The translations under genes and the position numbers were made by a program. Below the pieces are notes generated by a model. It ran no database searches. It had not been told where the DNA came from and saw only the letters and a list, made by a program, of their open reading frames with translations. From the NCBI GenBank assembly GCA_903920975.1, contig CAIXNZ010000095.1, positions 1 to 20,997 on the forward strand: DNA of 20,997 nucleotides, written 5' to 3'. The DNA is from Candidatus Falkowiibacteriota bacterium (GTDB lineage: Bacteria; Patescibacteriota; Patescibacteriia; CAIXNZ01). Shown here one piece after another: positions 14,659 to 20,864 of this stretch. How positions within the stretch are numbered: the stretch's first letter is position 1; each line of letters opens with the position of its first letter.

Positions 14659-14687
14659 ACGAAGTTGAAATACAGATAATAAGATAG
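14649..14687 (+). pseudogene. Fossil copy of the last 13 codons of the PfkB kinase gene
   Basis: Read in its own frame this segment encodes KDLNEVEIQIIR-stop, against KDLNKVKIQIIR-stop at the end of the kinase (13785-13823). About 34 of the first 38 bases are identical, and an A-rich GAAAAAAT follows the stop in both copies. Its first ten bases overlap the methyltransferase stop region. Confidence 0.8.
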
Positions 14688-14696
14688 AAAAAATAA

Positions 14697-14727
14697 AACC
14701 CCCTCCGCGGCGCGGAGAGGGTTTTTC
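14697..14727. terminator. Bidirectional GC-rich terminator
   Basis: CCC-CTCC (14700-14706) pairs with GGAG-A-GGG (14714-14721) around a GCG-rich loop. A T-tract follows on the plus strand, and AAAATAAAA on the left gives a T-tract on the minus strand. It serves the methyltransferase and the convergent minus-strand gene. It shares the core CCGCGGCGCGG with the terminator at 15441-15464. Confidence 0.85.
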
Positions 14728-14729
14728 TT

Positions 14730-15182
14730 TTAGCTAAATATTTTCGGATGCTTCTTTTTCCAGGTTTCCCATTTTTCATAGGGCTTGCCGCCGATGTCAT
14801 TAATGCGATCAAGTACTTGAAGAAGAGTCCAGGGCGGCGGAGTCGGTTTGCTTACGCTAGACGAAGGGCAGTAATATGGTCCGCTAGTCCAGGTTAATCT
14901 GCGATAGCACCAGCCGCTTTTACCGTTGGTTTGCCACGCCGGTCCCTTAAGAAATGTCACGGTATTGTGACCGGAATCAGCAGGAAAATCCATAGCCAGA
15001 ATTCTGTCAGGATTCCTGTAAAAACGCCTTACTGCGTATTCACGGTAAGAAAGTAGCATTTTTAACTCTTTTTTTGTGGGCATGGTTGAATCCGAAGCAA
15101 GTACGATGATGTAGTATTTTTCGTCATCACTGGGAATCTTGTAAACCTTTCTTAAACCTTCGATTTGTTTCTTGGCAAGCAT
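14730..15182 (-). CDS. Hypothetical protein, 150 aa, unrecognised
   Basis: I do not recognise this protein. It is the only minus-strand gene in the window. The N-terminal half (about 1-65) looks like a compact alpha/beta unit (KYYIIVLASDSTMPTKKEL; SYREYAVRRFYRNPDRIL). The middle is Gly/Trp/Tyr-rich with two cysteines (GWCYRRLTW, then SGPYYC), followed by SKPTPPP and a basic helical end (YEKWETWKKKHPKIF). No signal peptide or membrane helix is evident. It is a convincing gene because it has its own promoter (TTGACA-N17-TAAGGT), the only strong Shine-Dalgarno in the window (AGGAGG, 15187-15192) and a terminator directly after the stop. It is divergent from a Cys-rich microprotein gene. The different translation signals hint at foreign origin or high expression. 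Confidence 0.75.
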   Translation of the reverse strand: MLAKKQIEGLRKVYKIPSDDEKYYIIVLASDSTMPTKKELKMLLSYREYAVRRFYRNPDRILAMDFPADSGHNTVTFLKGPAWQTNGKSGWCYRRLTWTSGPYYCPSSSVSKPTPPPWTLLQVLDRINDIGGKPYEKWETWKKKHPKIFS

Positions 15183-15186
15183 TACT

Positions 15187-15192
15187 CCTCCT
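15187..15192 (-). promoter_or_regulatory. Strong Shine-Dalgarno of the minus-strand orphan gene
   Basis: AGGAGG on the minus strand, four bases before the ATG at 15182. Nearly every other start codon in the window is preceded by A/T-rich sequence without such a site. Confidence 0.85.
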
Positions 15193-15212
15193 TTTTAAAA
15201 AACTTATTTTTT

Positions 15213-15241
15213 ACCTTAACATTTTGGGGGAATTTTGTCAA
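15213..15241 (-). promoter_or_regulatory. Sigma-70 promoter of the minus-strand orphan gene
   Basis: On the minus strand, TTGACA (15241-15236) is followed by a 17-base spacer and TAAGGT (15218-15213). The leader is about 25 nt and contains the AGGAGG. Confidence 0.75.
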
Positions 15242-15260
15242 TAATTATGCACAACTCCTC

Positions 15261-15288
15261 TTGACATTTTTTTTAAATAACTTATCAT
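15261..15288 (+). promoter_or_regulatory. Divergent sigma-70 promoter of the microprotein gene
   Basis: TTGACA at 15261-15266 and TATCAT at 15283-15288 with a 16-base spacer. Transcription would start near 15295, about 30 nt before the ATG at 15325. The two divergent -35 boxes lie 19 bases apart. Confidence 0.7.
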
Positions 15289-15324
15289 ATCAGTAATAAT
15301 AAATTATTTAATATTTTTTTACTT

Positions 15325-15429
15325 ATGAACGAAGAAATCTGTCCAGTTTGTGAAAATAATCCGTGCACTTGTGCTCAGGACTATATATATCACGCACCGA
15401 CCACGGCTGATACGGATGATGAGGAATAA
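15325..15429 (+). CDS. 34-residue Cys-rich microprotein
   Basis: A short open frame encoding 34 residues. It starts MNEEICPVCENNPCTC, with cysteines at 6, 9, 14 and 16 in a CxxC-x4-CxC pattern suited to one zinc ion or an iron-sulfur site, and ends in an acidic tail (DTDDEE). The case for a real gene is its context: a consensus promoter upstream (15261-15288), an intrinsic terminator about ten bases after the stop (15441-15464), and nothing else for that transcript to encode. There is no Shine-Dalgarno, as is usual in this genome. It is divergent from the 150-residue orphan gene. It could be a zinc-binding regulator, or the transcript could be a small RNA. I cannot name a function. Confidence 0.65.
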   Translation: MNEEICPVCENNPCTCAQDYIYHAPTTADTDDEE

Positions 15430-15440
15430 AAATCAAAACA

Positions 15441-15464
15441 AAACCCCGCGGCGCGGGGTTTTTT
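15441..15464 (+). terminator. Intrinsic terminator of the microprotein transcript
   Basis: AAACCCCG (15441-15448) pairs with CGGGGTTT (15454-15461) around CGGCG, followed by T residues. It shares an 11-base core with the terminator at 14697-14727. Confidence 0.9.
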
Positions 15465-15469
15465 AGTAC

Positions 15470-15498
15470 TCGACAGCGAGGTAGGTTTTTGCTAAAAT
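15470..15498 (+). promoter_or_regulatory. rsmI promoter, near-leaderless
   Basis: TCGACA (15470-15475), a 17-base spacer, then TGC-TAAAAT (hexamer 15493-15498). The expected start near 15505 is two bases before the rsmI ATG at 15507. Confidence 0.75.
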
Positions 15499-15506
15499 TT
15501 AAACAA

Positions 15507-16175
15507 ATGAGCAAACTATATATTGTCGGAACACCCATTGGTAATTTAGAGGATATTACCTTACGAGGCCTGCGAATATTGAAGGAGGTTGATTTTATCT
15601 TATGCGAGGATACCAGACAAACCAAGATTTTATTGGACAGATATGAAATTAAAACGCCAACGCTTTCTTATTTTCAACATTCCAGCTTTTCCAAAGTAAA
15701 TCAAATCATTGATTTATTGAAGCAGGGGAGAAATTTGGCCTTGGTTTCTGATGCAGGCACGCCAGGCATTTCAGATCCGGGCAACAAATTGATTAAAATG
15801 GTTTTAAAAGAAATTCCAGATATGAAAATTGAACCAATCCCGGGCGCTTGCGCGGCTATTGCGGCCCTTTCAATCTCTGGTTTGCCAACTGATAAATTTG
15901 TTTTCTATGGATTTTTGCCGCATAAAAAAGGCAAGGAAACAATTTTAAAAGAAATTATAAATAATAAATTTACCTCGGTTTTTTACGAATCAACGCACAG
16001 GATTTTAAAGACATTAAATAAACTTGAAGACTTGGGGTTGGGGGATAAACAAGTTGTTGTTTGTAGGGAGCTTACAAAGAAATTTGAAACAATTTATCGC
16101 GGAAATATTGAGCAAGTTTTGTCTGTCCTTGAAAAAGATGTGACAAAAGGGGAGTTTGTGGTGGTGGTTGGATGA
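15507..16175 (+). CDS. rsmI: 16S rRNA (cytidine-1402-2'-O)-methyltransferase
   Basis: Methylates the 2'-OH of C1402 in the 30S decoding centre, using SAM. The tetrapyrrole methylase-type fold shows IVGTPIGNLEDITLRG (6-21), CEDTRQT (33-39), LVSDAGTPGISDPG (79-92), PIPGACAAIAALSISGLPT, FYGFLPHKKG and FYESTHRI. The frame continues back to 15489, but that ATG lies upstream of the predicted transcription start, so ATG 15507 (MSKLYIVGTPIGN) is taken. At 222 residues it ends right after GEFVVVVG and lacks the C-terminal helical domain of the E. coli enzyme (286 residues). The catalytic domain is complete, and short versions are usual in reduced genomes. It is followed by a REP-like element rather than a coupled gene. 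Confidence 0.93.
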   Translation: MSKLYIVGTPIGNLEDITLRGLRILKEVDFILCEDTRQTKILLDRYEIKTPTLSYFQHSSFSKVNQIIDLLKQGRNLALVSDAGTPGISDPGNKLIKMVLKEIPDMKIEPIPGACAAIAALSISGLPTDKFVFYGFLPHKKGKETILKEIINNKFTSVFYESTHRILKTLNKLEDLGLGDKQVVVCRELTKKFETIYRGNIEQVLSVLEKDVTKGEFVVVVG

Positions 16176-16205
16176 ATTTAGAATTATGAATTATGAAATG
16201 AGGTA

Positions 16206-16302
16206 GGGCGAAAACGCCCGGCCATAATGTCACCCTGAGGCTCTCGAAGGGTGGCGTCATGGTTCGAGAACCTCACCATGACAATAACGGGCGTTTTCGC
16301 CC
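16206..16302. repeat. REP-like element with 15-bp perfect terminal inverted repeats
   Basis: GGGCGAAAACGCCCG (16206-16220) is repeated inverted at 16288-16302, and each arm is itself a hairpin. Inside are a plus-oriented REP-like unit (16229-16253, core CCTGAGGCTCTCGAAGG) and a minus-oriented unit (16256-16282, TTCGAGAACCTCACC). No open frame is present. A short period-7 repeat (AATTATG, 16182-16195) precedes it. This fills most of the rsmI-hydrolase gap. Confidence 0.85.
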
Positions 16303-16320
16303 AAATTAAATTAAAATTTT

Positions 16321-16956
16321 ATGTCTCAAATATTAATTTTCGGCGACAGCATAACTTACGGCGCTTGGGATAAAGAAGGCGGCTGGGCGCAAAGATTACG
16401 CAAATATATTGATGAAAAGATTGCAATAGACCCAAATTATTATCATTTGGTTTATAATTTAGGTATTTCAGGTAATACTTCTGACGATCTTTTAAAGAGA
16501 TTTGAAAATGAATGTAAATATATAAAGAAAGAGGAGGGAAGGGAAGAATTAGTAATTATTATTGCCATCGGTGAAAATGATTCGCAAATCAAGAACGGCA
16601 AAGTAAAAGTTGAAATGAAACAATTTGAGAAGAATCTTGAGAAACTTTATGGCTTGGCTAAAAAATTTACTGATAAAGTATTTTTTGTCGGCTTATGTCC
16701 GGCTGATGAGTCAAAATCAGACCCGATTCCCTGGGACACCAGCAAATCATATAAAAATGACTCAATTGCACAATATAATGAAGCAATTAGAAAATTTTGC
16801 GAAAAGAATAATTCGGGCTTTATAGATGTTTTTAATAATTTATTCAAGAAGGATTACAAGGAATTATTAGACGATGGCGTGCATCCAAATACCGAAGGCC
16901 ATCAGCAAATTTTTGAAATAATCAAAACTTATTTAATTGAGAAGAAAATAATTTAA
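16321..16956 (+). CDS. SGNH/GDSL-family hydrolase
   Basis: An esterase/lipase-type hydrolase of the SGNH superfamily. All four blocks are present: block I IFGDSIT with the nucleophile Ser10, block II NLGISGNTSDDLLKRF, block III AIGENDS with its Asn, and block V DDGVHPNTEGH with Asp185 and His188. The 211-residue length is normal. No signal peptide is seen, so it should act in the cytoplasm, like TesA-related or acetylhydrolase-like members that lack export signals. It begins just after a REP-like element, and its stop is one base before metG, so the two are cotranscribed. The substrate is unknown: acyl-CoA, lysophospholipid or an acetylated sugar are all possible. Confidence 0.88.
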   Translation: MSQILIFGDSITYGAWDKEGGWAQRLRKYIDEKIAIDPNYYHLVYNLGISGNTSDDLLKRFENECKYIKKEEGREELVIIIAIGENDSQIKNGKVKVEMKQFEKNLEKLYGLAKKFTDKVFFVGLCPADESKSDPIPWDTSKSYKNDSIAQYNEAIRKFCEKNNSGFIDVFNNLFKKDYKELLDDGVHPNTEGHQQIFEIIKTYLIEKKII

Positions 16957-16957
16957 T

Positions 16958-18520
16958 ATGCCAATAGCAAAAAAAGAAAAATTAGACAAATTTTACGCGA
17001 CCACGCCGATTTATTATGTGAATGATGTGCCGCACATTGGTCATGCTTATACAACAATCGCGGCCGATGTTTTGGCGCGTTATTATCGTATGAAGATTGG
17101 CGGGGATAATGTTTATTTTTTGACTGGCACTGATGAGCATGGTGCTAAGATTGCTCAGGCTGCTGAGAAAAACAAAATGACGCCGCAGGAATTCGTTGAC
17201 CAAAAAGCCGCGCAGTTTCAAATGGTTTGGGATCGTTTAGATATATCAAATAATGATTTTATCCGCACCACTGAAAAAAGACATGAAAAAGTGGTTATTG
17301 AATTTTGGAAAAAATTAAAAACAGCCAAAACTCCATTTAAAAATGACGCTATTTATGAAGCAGAATATGAAGGTCTTTATTGTGTGGGTTGCGAAGCGTT
17401 TAAAACAGAAACTGAATTGATTGATGACAAATGCCCTGACCATAAAACTAAGTGTGAAGTAGTCAAGGAAAAAAATTGGTTTTTGCGCTTGTCTGATTAC
17501 GGAGATGCGCTTAAAAAATTAATTGAAGCCAATGAATTGCAGATTTTGCCAGTAGAAAGAAAAAATGAAATTTTAGGTTTGATTAAAACCGGCTTAAAAG
17601 ATGTGGCCATTTCACGCCAGAATGTAAAATGGGGGATTCCGCTTCCTTTTGATAAAAAACAAACAACCTATGTCTGGATTGATGCTCTATCAAATTATAT
17701 TTCTGCCTTAGGCGGTCCAAAAGGCAAGTTATATAAGAAATTTTGGCCGGCTGACGTGCATATTACGGGAAAAGATATCATTAAATTCCATTCTTTAATT
17801 TGGCCGGCCATGCTTTTGGCTTTAAAACTGCCCTTGCCAAAAATGATTTTTTGCCATGGCTATTTTACTATCAACGGCCAGAAAATGTCTAAGACAATTG
17901 GCAATGTTATTGCACCCGATGAATTAGTGACAAAATATGGTACTGATGCAACCAGATATTTGCTTTTGTCACAATTTGGCTTTGGCACTGACGGCGATTT
18001 TTCTAAAGAGCGCTTAGATAATATTTATAATGCGGCTTTGGCCAATGAACTGGGCAATTTGGTTTCGCGCGTCTTGGCCATGACAGAAAAATATTTTAAT
18101 GCTACTGTGCCGGAATTCCAAGTTGATTATGATAAATATTTTGCTTTTGACTTAAAGACTGACTGGGAGCGTTATGACTTTTTCATGAAAAATTTAAAGT
18201 TTGACGAAGCATTGAATGTGATTTGGGAAAATGTCAGGCGCTGTAACGCTTATATTGATAAGGAAAAACCTTGGGAGCTGGTCACCCAAAACCGCGATGT
18301 TTTGGCAGATGTGATTTATAATCTTTTGGAAACTATGCGTCAGACAGCCATAATGTTAATGCCTTTTATGCCGCAAAAAGCAGATACGATTTTAGAGCAT
18401 TTGGGTTATGAACCTGAAAAAATAAAAGCCAAGAAGCTTGATGATTTGCGTCAGTGGGCAACCTTAAGAAAAGGACAGGCGACTGAAAAAGGTGAGTCAT
18501 TATTTCCAAGATTAGCTTAA
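16958..18520 (+). CDS. metG: Methionyl-tRNA synthetase
   Basis: Charges tRNA-Met with methionine. It is a class I synthetase with PHIGHAYT (HIGH at 26-29), LTGTDEHGAKI, a zinc knuckle Cys142-x2-Cys145-x13-Cys159-x6-Cys166 in the connecting domain, YVWIDALSNYI, and KMSKT (309-313) in place of KMSKS. The anticodon-binding helical domain follows (NELGNLVSRVLAM; DKEKPWEL). At 520 residues it lacks the C-terminal EMAP-type tRNA-binding domain, so it resembles the short Thermus/Bacillus-type core. It starts one base after the hydrolase stop and has no Shine-Dalgarno. The ABC transporter genes follow after 15 nt. Confidence 0.96.
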   Translation: MPIAKKEKLDKFYATTPIYYVNDVPHIGHAYTTIAADVLARYYRMKIGGDNVYFLTGTDEHGAKIAQAAEKNKMTPQEFVDQKAAQFQMVWDRLDISNNDFIRTTEKRHEKVVIEFWKKLKTAKTPFKNDAIYEAEYEGLYCVGCEAFKTETELIDDKCPDHKTKCEVVKEKNWFLRLSDYGDALKKLIEANELQILPVERKNEILGLIKTGLKDVAISRQNVKWGIPLPFDKKQTTYVWIDALSNYISALGGPKGKLYKKFWPADVHITGKDIIKFHSLIWPAMLLALKLPLPKMIFCHGYFTINGQKMSKTIGNVIAPDELVTKYGTDATRYLLLSQFGFGTDGDFSKERLDNIYNAALANELGNLVSRVLAMTEKYFNATVPEFQVDYDKYFAFDLKTDWERYDFFMKNLKFDEALNVIWENVRRCNAYIDKEKPWELVTQNRDVLADVIYNLLETMRQTAIMLMPFMPQKADTILEHLGYEPEKIKAKKLDDLRQWATLRKGQATEKGESLFPRLA

Positions 18521-18535
18521 AATTTATTTAAAGGA

Positions 18536-19330
18536 ATGTCTAAAATAATTGAAGTAAAAAATATAGTAAAAAAGTTCAACGGTTTTACGGCCGTAGATAA
18601 TGTTTCTTTTGATGTTGAACAAGGAGAAATTTTTGCTTTTTTAGGTCCAAACGGCGCTGGCAAAACTACCACGATTAAAATGCTGACTACGCTGTTAAAA
18701 CCGACAAGCGGGGACTTGAATATTGACGGCCAGAGCTCAATTACCAATCAGGACGCGGTTAGAAAATCATTTGGTATTGTCTTTCAGGATCCCAGCCTGG
18801 ATGATGAATTAACGGCCTATGAGAATATGTATTTTCATAGCGTACTTTACAAAATACCCAAAGCTGAACGCCAGAAAAGAATTGAGGATTTGCTGAAATT
18901 TGTTGAACTGTGGGATAGAAAAAAAGATTTGGTCAAAAAGTTTTCCGGCGGTATGAAAAGGCGTTTGGAGATTGCGCGCGGACTTTTGCATCATCCCAAA
19001 GTTTTATTTTTAGACGAACCAACTTTGGGTTTGGATCCGCAAACAACCAATCATATTTGGACATATATAAAAAATTTAAATAAAAATGAAGGAATTACGG
19101 TTTTTTTTACCACTCACTATATGGCTGAAGCTGAAAAAGTGGCTGATAGGATTGCGATTATTGATCACGGCAAGATTGTAATTATTGGTACACTGGCAGA
19201 ATTAAAAAATAAGACCAATACTAATTCCCTGGAAGATGCTTTTTTGGCGCTCACTGGCAAGAAACTTAGAGATGAGGAAGTTTCCAGCGAACAAATTATG
19301 CGCCAAAGGCGAGGAGTTTTTAGACATTAA
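18536..19330 (+). CDS. ABC-2 type exporter, ATP-binding subunit (DrrA-like)
   Basis: The energising subunit of a two-gene exporter. Walker A GPNGAGKTT (37-45), Q-loop VFQDPSLDDELT, signature FSGGMKRRLEIAR (136-148), Walker B VLFLDEPT (156-163), D-loop GLDPQ and the switch His194 (TTHYMAEAE) are all intact. The C-terminal extension with SLEDAFLALTGK is typical of DrrA/CcmA-like ATPases that pair with ABC-2 permeases. The permease gene begins 4 nt after its stop. AAAGGA sits directly against the ATG, too close for a good ribosome binding site. Exported drugs, lipids or polysaccharide precursors are all possible. Confidence 0.92.
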   Translation: MSKIIEVKNIVKKFNGFTAVDNVSFDVEQGEIFAFLGPNGAGKTTTIKMLTTLLKPTSGDLNIDGQSSITNQDAVRKSFGIVFQDPSLDDELTAYENMYFHSVLYKIPKAERQKRIEDLLKFVELWDRKKDLVKKFSGGMKRRLEIARGLLHHPKVLFLDEPTLGLDPQTTNHIWTYIKNLNKNEGITVFFTTHYMAEAEKVADRIAIIDHGKIVIIGTLAELKNKTNTNSLEDAFLALTGKKLRDEEVSSEQIMRQRRGVFRH

Positions 19331-19334
19331 TCTT

Positions 19335-20081
19335 ATGTCAACTATTTATATTCTTTGGTTACGACAAATAAAAAGATATTTAAGATCCAGGTCAAGATTG
19401 ATCGGTTCATTGGGGCAACCCTTATTATTTTTAGTGGCCTTGGGTTTTGGCTTTGGTCCGGTTTACCAAAAAGCAGGGGAAGGCAGTTACGTGCTGTTTT
19501 TAGTGCCCGGCATTGTGGCCATGAGCATTTTATTTACGGCCATGTTTTCCGGCATAGAAATTATTTGGGATCGCCAATTTGGATTTTTAAAAGAGACAAT
19601 GGTGGCGCCAGTTCCACGGCTAAATATTATGATTGGCCGAACTTTGGGCGGGGCAACAGTGGCTACAATACAGGGCCTGGTTGTTCTAATATTAGCTTCG
19701 CTTTTTGGTTTTCATCCCGTCAACTGGGTAATGTTGCCATTAGCGATTATTGCCATGCTATTAATTGCTTTATTTTTTACTGGTTTAGGTACAGCCATTG
19801 CTTCCTTATTATCTGATATGCAGGGGTTTCAGCTGATAATGAATTTTTTAATTATGCCAATTTTCTTTTTATCAGGAGCTTTATTTCCATTAAAAGGCTT
19901 GCCAACAATTTTAAATATCGTTGTTAATTTAAATCCCTTGGCTTATGGAGTTGATGCTTTACGCGATTCTTTGATAGCACAAACTTATTTCGGGCTTGGT
20001 CTGGATTTTACAGTTATGGCTCTGACTTCATTTATAATTTTGGCCATTGGTAGTTATTTATTTACGAAAATTCAAATTTAA
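19335..20081 (+). CDS. ABC-2 type exporter, permease subunit (DrrB-like)
   Basis: The membrane half of the exporter, about 248 residues with six hydrophobic segments. The first follows the amphipathic ILWLRQIKRYLRSRSRLIGS. The LVPGIVAMSILFTAMFSG and GFLKETMVAPVPRLNIMIGR blocks and the late FLSGALFPLKGLP and NPLAYGVDALR blocks are ABC-2 (DrrB) signatures. The open frame extends back to 19236 over the ATPase gene, but ATG 19335 (MSTIYILWLRQ) gives the standard N-terminus and a 4-nt gap to the ATPase stop. It works with the preceding ATPase. The gene ends the metG-linked unit, and a hairpin region and a REP cluster follow. Confidence 0.9.
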   Translation: MSTIYILWLRQIKRYLRSRSRLIGSLGQPLLFLVALGFGFGPVYQKAGEGSYVLFLVPGIVAMSILFTAMFSGIEIIWDRQFGFLKETMVAPVPRLNIMIGRTLGGATVATIQGLVVLILASLFGFHPVNWVMLPLAIIAMLLIALFFTGLGTAIASLLSDMQGFQLIMNFLIMPIFFLSGALFPLKGLPTILNIVVNLNPLAYGVDALRDSLIAQTYFGLGLDFTVMALTSFIILAIGSYLFTKIQI

Positions 20082-20091
20082 TAAATTAAAA

Positions 20092-20114
20092 AAGGCGAGG
20101 CCTTGTTTCCAAGG
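20092..20114. other. Overlapping hairpins after the permease gene
   Basis: AAGGC-GAG-GCCTT (20092-20104) and CCTTG-TTTC-CAAGG (20101-20114) share CCTT, so only one can form at a time. The plus strand lacks a T-tract. On the minus strand the first hairpin is followed by T residues, as in a terminator, but no minus-strand gene is nearby. Confidence 0.35.
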
Positions 20115-20133
20115 TTAACTTAAAAAATAAATT

Positions 20134-20260
20134 GTCACCCTGAGGCTCTCGAAGGGTGAGATAAAATAAGATAATTATTAATAAGGTCATGGTTTAGTTC
20201 GGCTGCGCTCACTATAAACTCACACCTATAATCCTGAGCTTGCCGAAGGAGCACCATGAC
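20134..20260. repeat. Cluster of three REP-like units
   Basis: A plus-oriented unit at 20134-20159 shares its first 25 bases with the one at 16229-16253 (core CCTGAGGCTCTCGAAGG). A minus-oriented unit follows at 20186-20219 (GGTTTAGTTCGGCTGCGCTC). A third, plus-oriented unit lies at 20231-20252 (ATCCTGAGCTTGCCGAAGGA). GTCATGGT (20186-20193) and ACCATGAC (20253-20260) are inverted ends enclosing the last two units. A TATAAT at 20227-20232 could be a -10 for the next gene, but no -35 supports it. Confidence 0.8.
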
Positions 20261-20272
20261 AAGAGAGATTTT

Positions 20273-20782
20273 ATGACTATTTTTGATGTAATATTATTAA
20301 TTTTACTTGGCGGTTTTGTCATGTTTGGCCTTTGGTTTGGCGTTATCCATACTCTGGGCGCAATAGTTGGCACTTTTGCCGGCGCTTTTTTTGCCGGACT
20401 TTGGTATGATTATTTAGCTTCTGGATTGACTAGTATTTTTGGCCATCCAAATCTAATGAAGATTTTCGCTTTTATTTTTATTTTTATCTTGATTAATCGG
20501 GCAATTGGCTTTGGTTTTTATGTGCTGGACAAAATTTTTAATTTTATGAATGTAGTGCCATTTATAAAATCCATCAGTAGAATTATCGGCGGTATTTTGG
20601 GATTTTTTGAAGGCATGCTGGTTATTGGCCTCTCATTATTCATCATTGCCCGTTTTCCCATTTCTGATTGGTTCACTTCAGTTTTAAAAGCTTCAACTCT
20701 AGCGCCTTGGTTTGTAACAGTTTCTCGAGTTTTGCAATTGATGCTGCCCGAACTACTGAAAAAAATTCAATCAGTTATTTAA
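20273..20782 (+). CDS. CvpA family membrane protein
   Basis: A small inner-membrane protein of the CvpA (colicin V production) family, 169 residues with about four membrane segments (roughly 5-20, 25-45, 60-85 and 100-130). It has the characteristic opening FDVILLILLGGFVMFGLWFGV, a Gly-rich second helix (AIVGTFAGAFFAG), and SRIIGGILGFFEGMLVIG before the last helix. The open frame begins at 20240, but those eleven codons are encoded by a REP-like unit, so ATG 20273 (MTIFDVI) is the start. Family members are tied to envelope integrity and colicin export in E. coli. The exact role is unsettled. TatD begins 82 nt downstream. Confidence 0.85.
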   Translation: MTIFDVILLILLGGFVMFGLWFGVIHTLGAIVGTFAGAFFAGLWYDYLASGLTSIFGHPNLMKIFAFIFIFILINRAIGFGFYVLDKIFNFMNVVPFIKSISRIIGGILGFFEGMLVIGLSLFIIARFPISDWFTSVLKASTLAPWFVTVSRVLQLMLPELLKKIQSVI

Positions 20783-20791
20783 TGTCTGAAC

Positions 20792-20853
20792 CACTAAAAT
20801 AATTCACTAAATTACACGAAATTTTAGTGCTTTTCGTGAAATATATTTCGTGT
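20792..20853. repeat. Palindromic repeat cluster before tatD
   Basis: CACTAAAAT (20792-20800) is inverted at 20821-20829, and ACACGAAA (20814-20821) is inverted at 20846-20853, with an additional TTTTCGTGAAA between. The layout resembles the CACAGAT/ATCTGTG repeats around the GxxExxY gene. No open frame of note is present. Confidence 0.7.
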
Positions 20854-20864
20854 TTCAAAATACC

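Noticed and set aside
15507..16175. rsmI truncated by the downstream REP element
   Set aside because: All catalytic motifs are present and the stop precedes the element by about 30 bases. Missing the C-terminal domain is usual for short RsmI versions.
16261..16273. GGTTCGAGAACC resembling a tRNA T-arm
   Set aside because: It belongs to the minus-oriented REP-like unit. No acceptor stem, D-arm or anticodon arm can be placed around it, and no tRNA gene is seen in the window.
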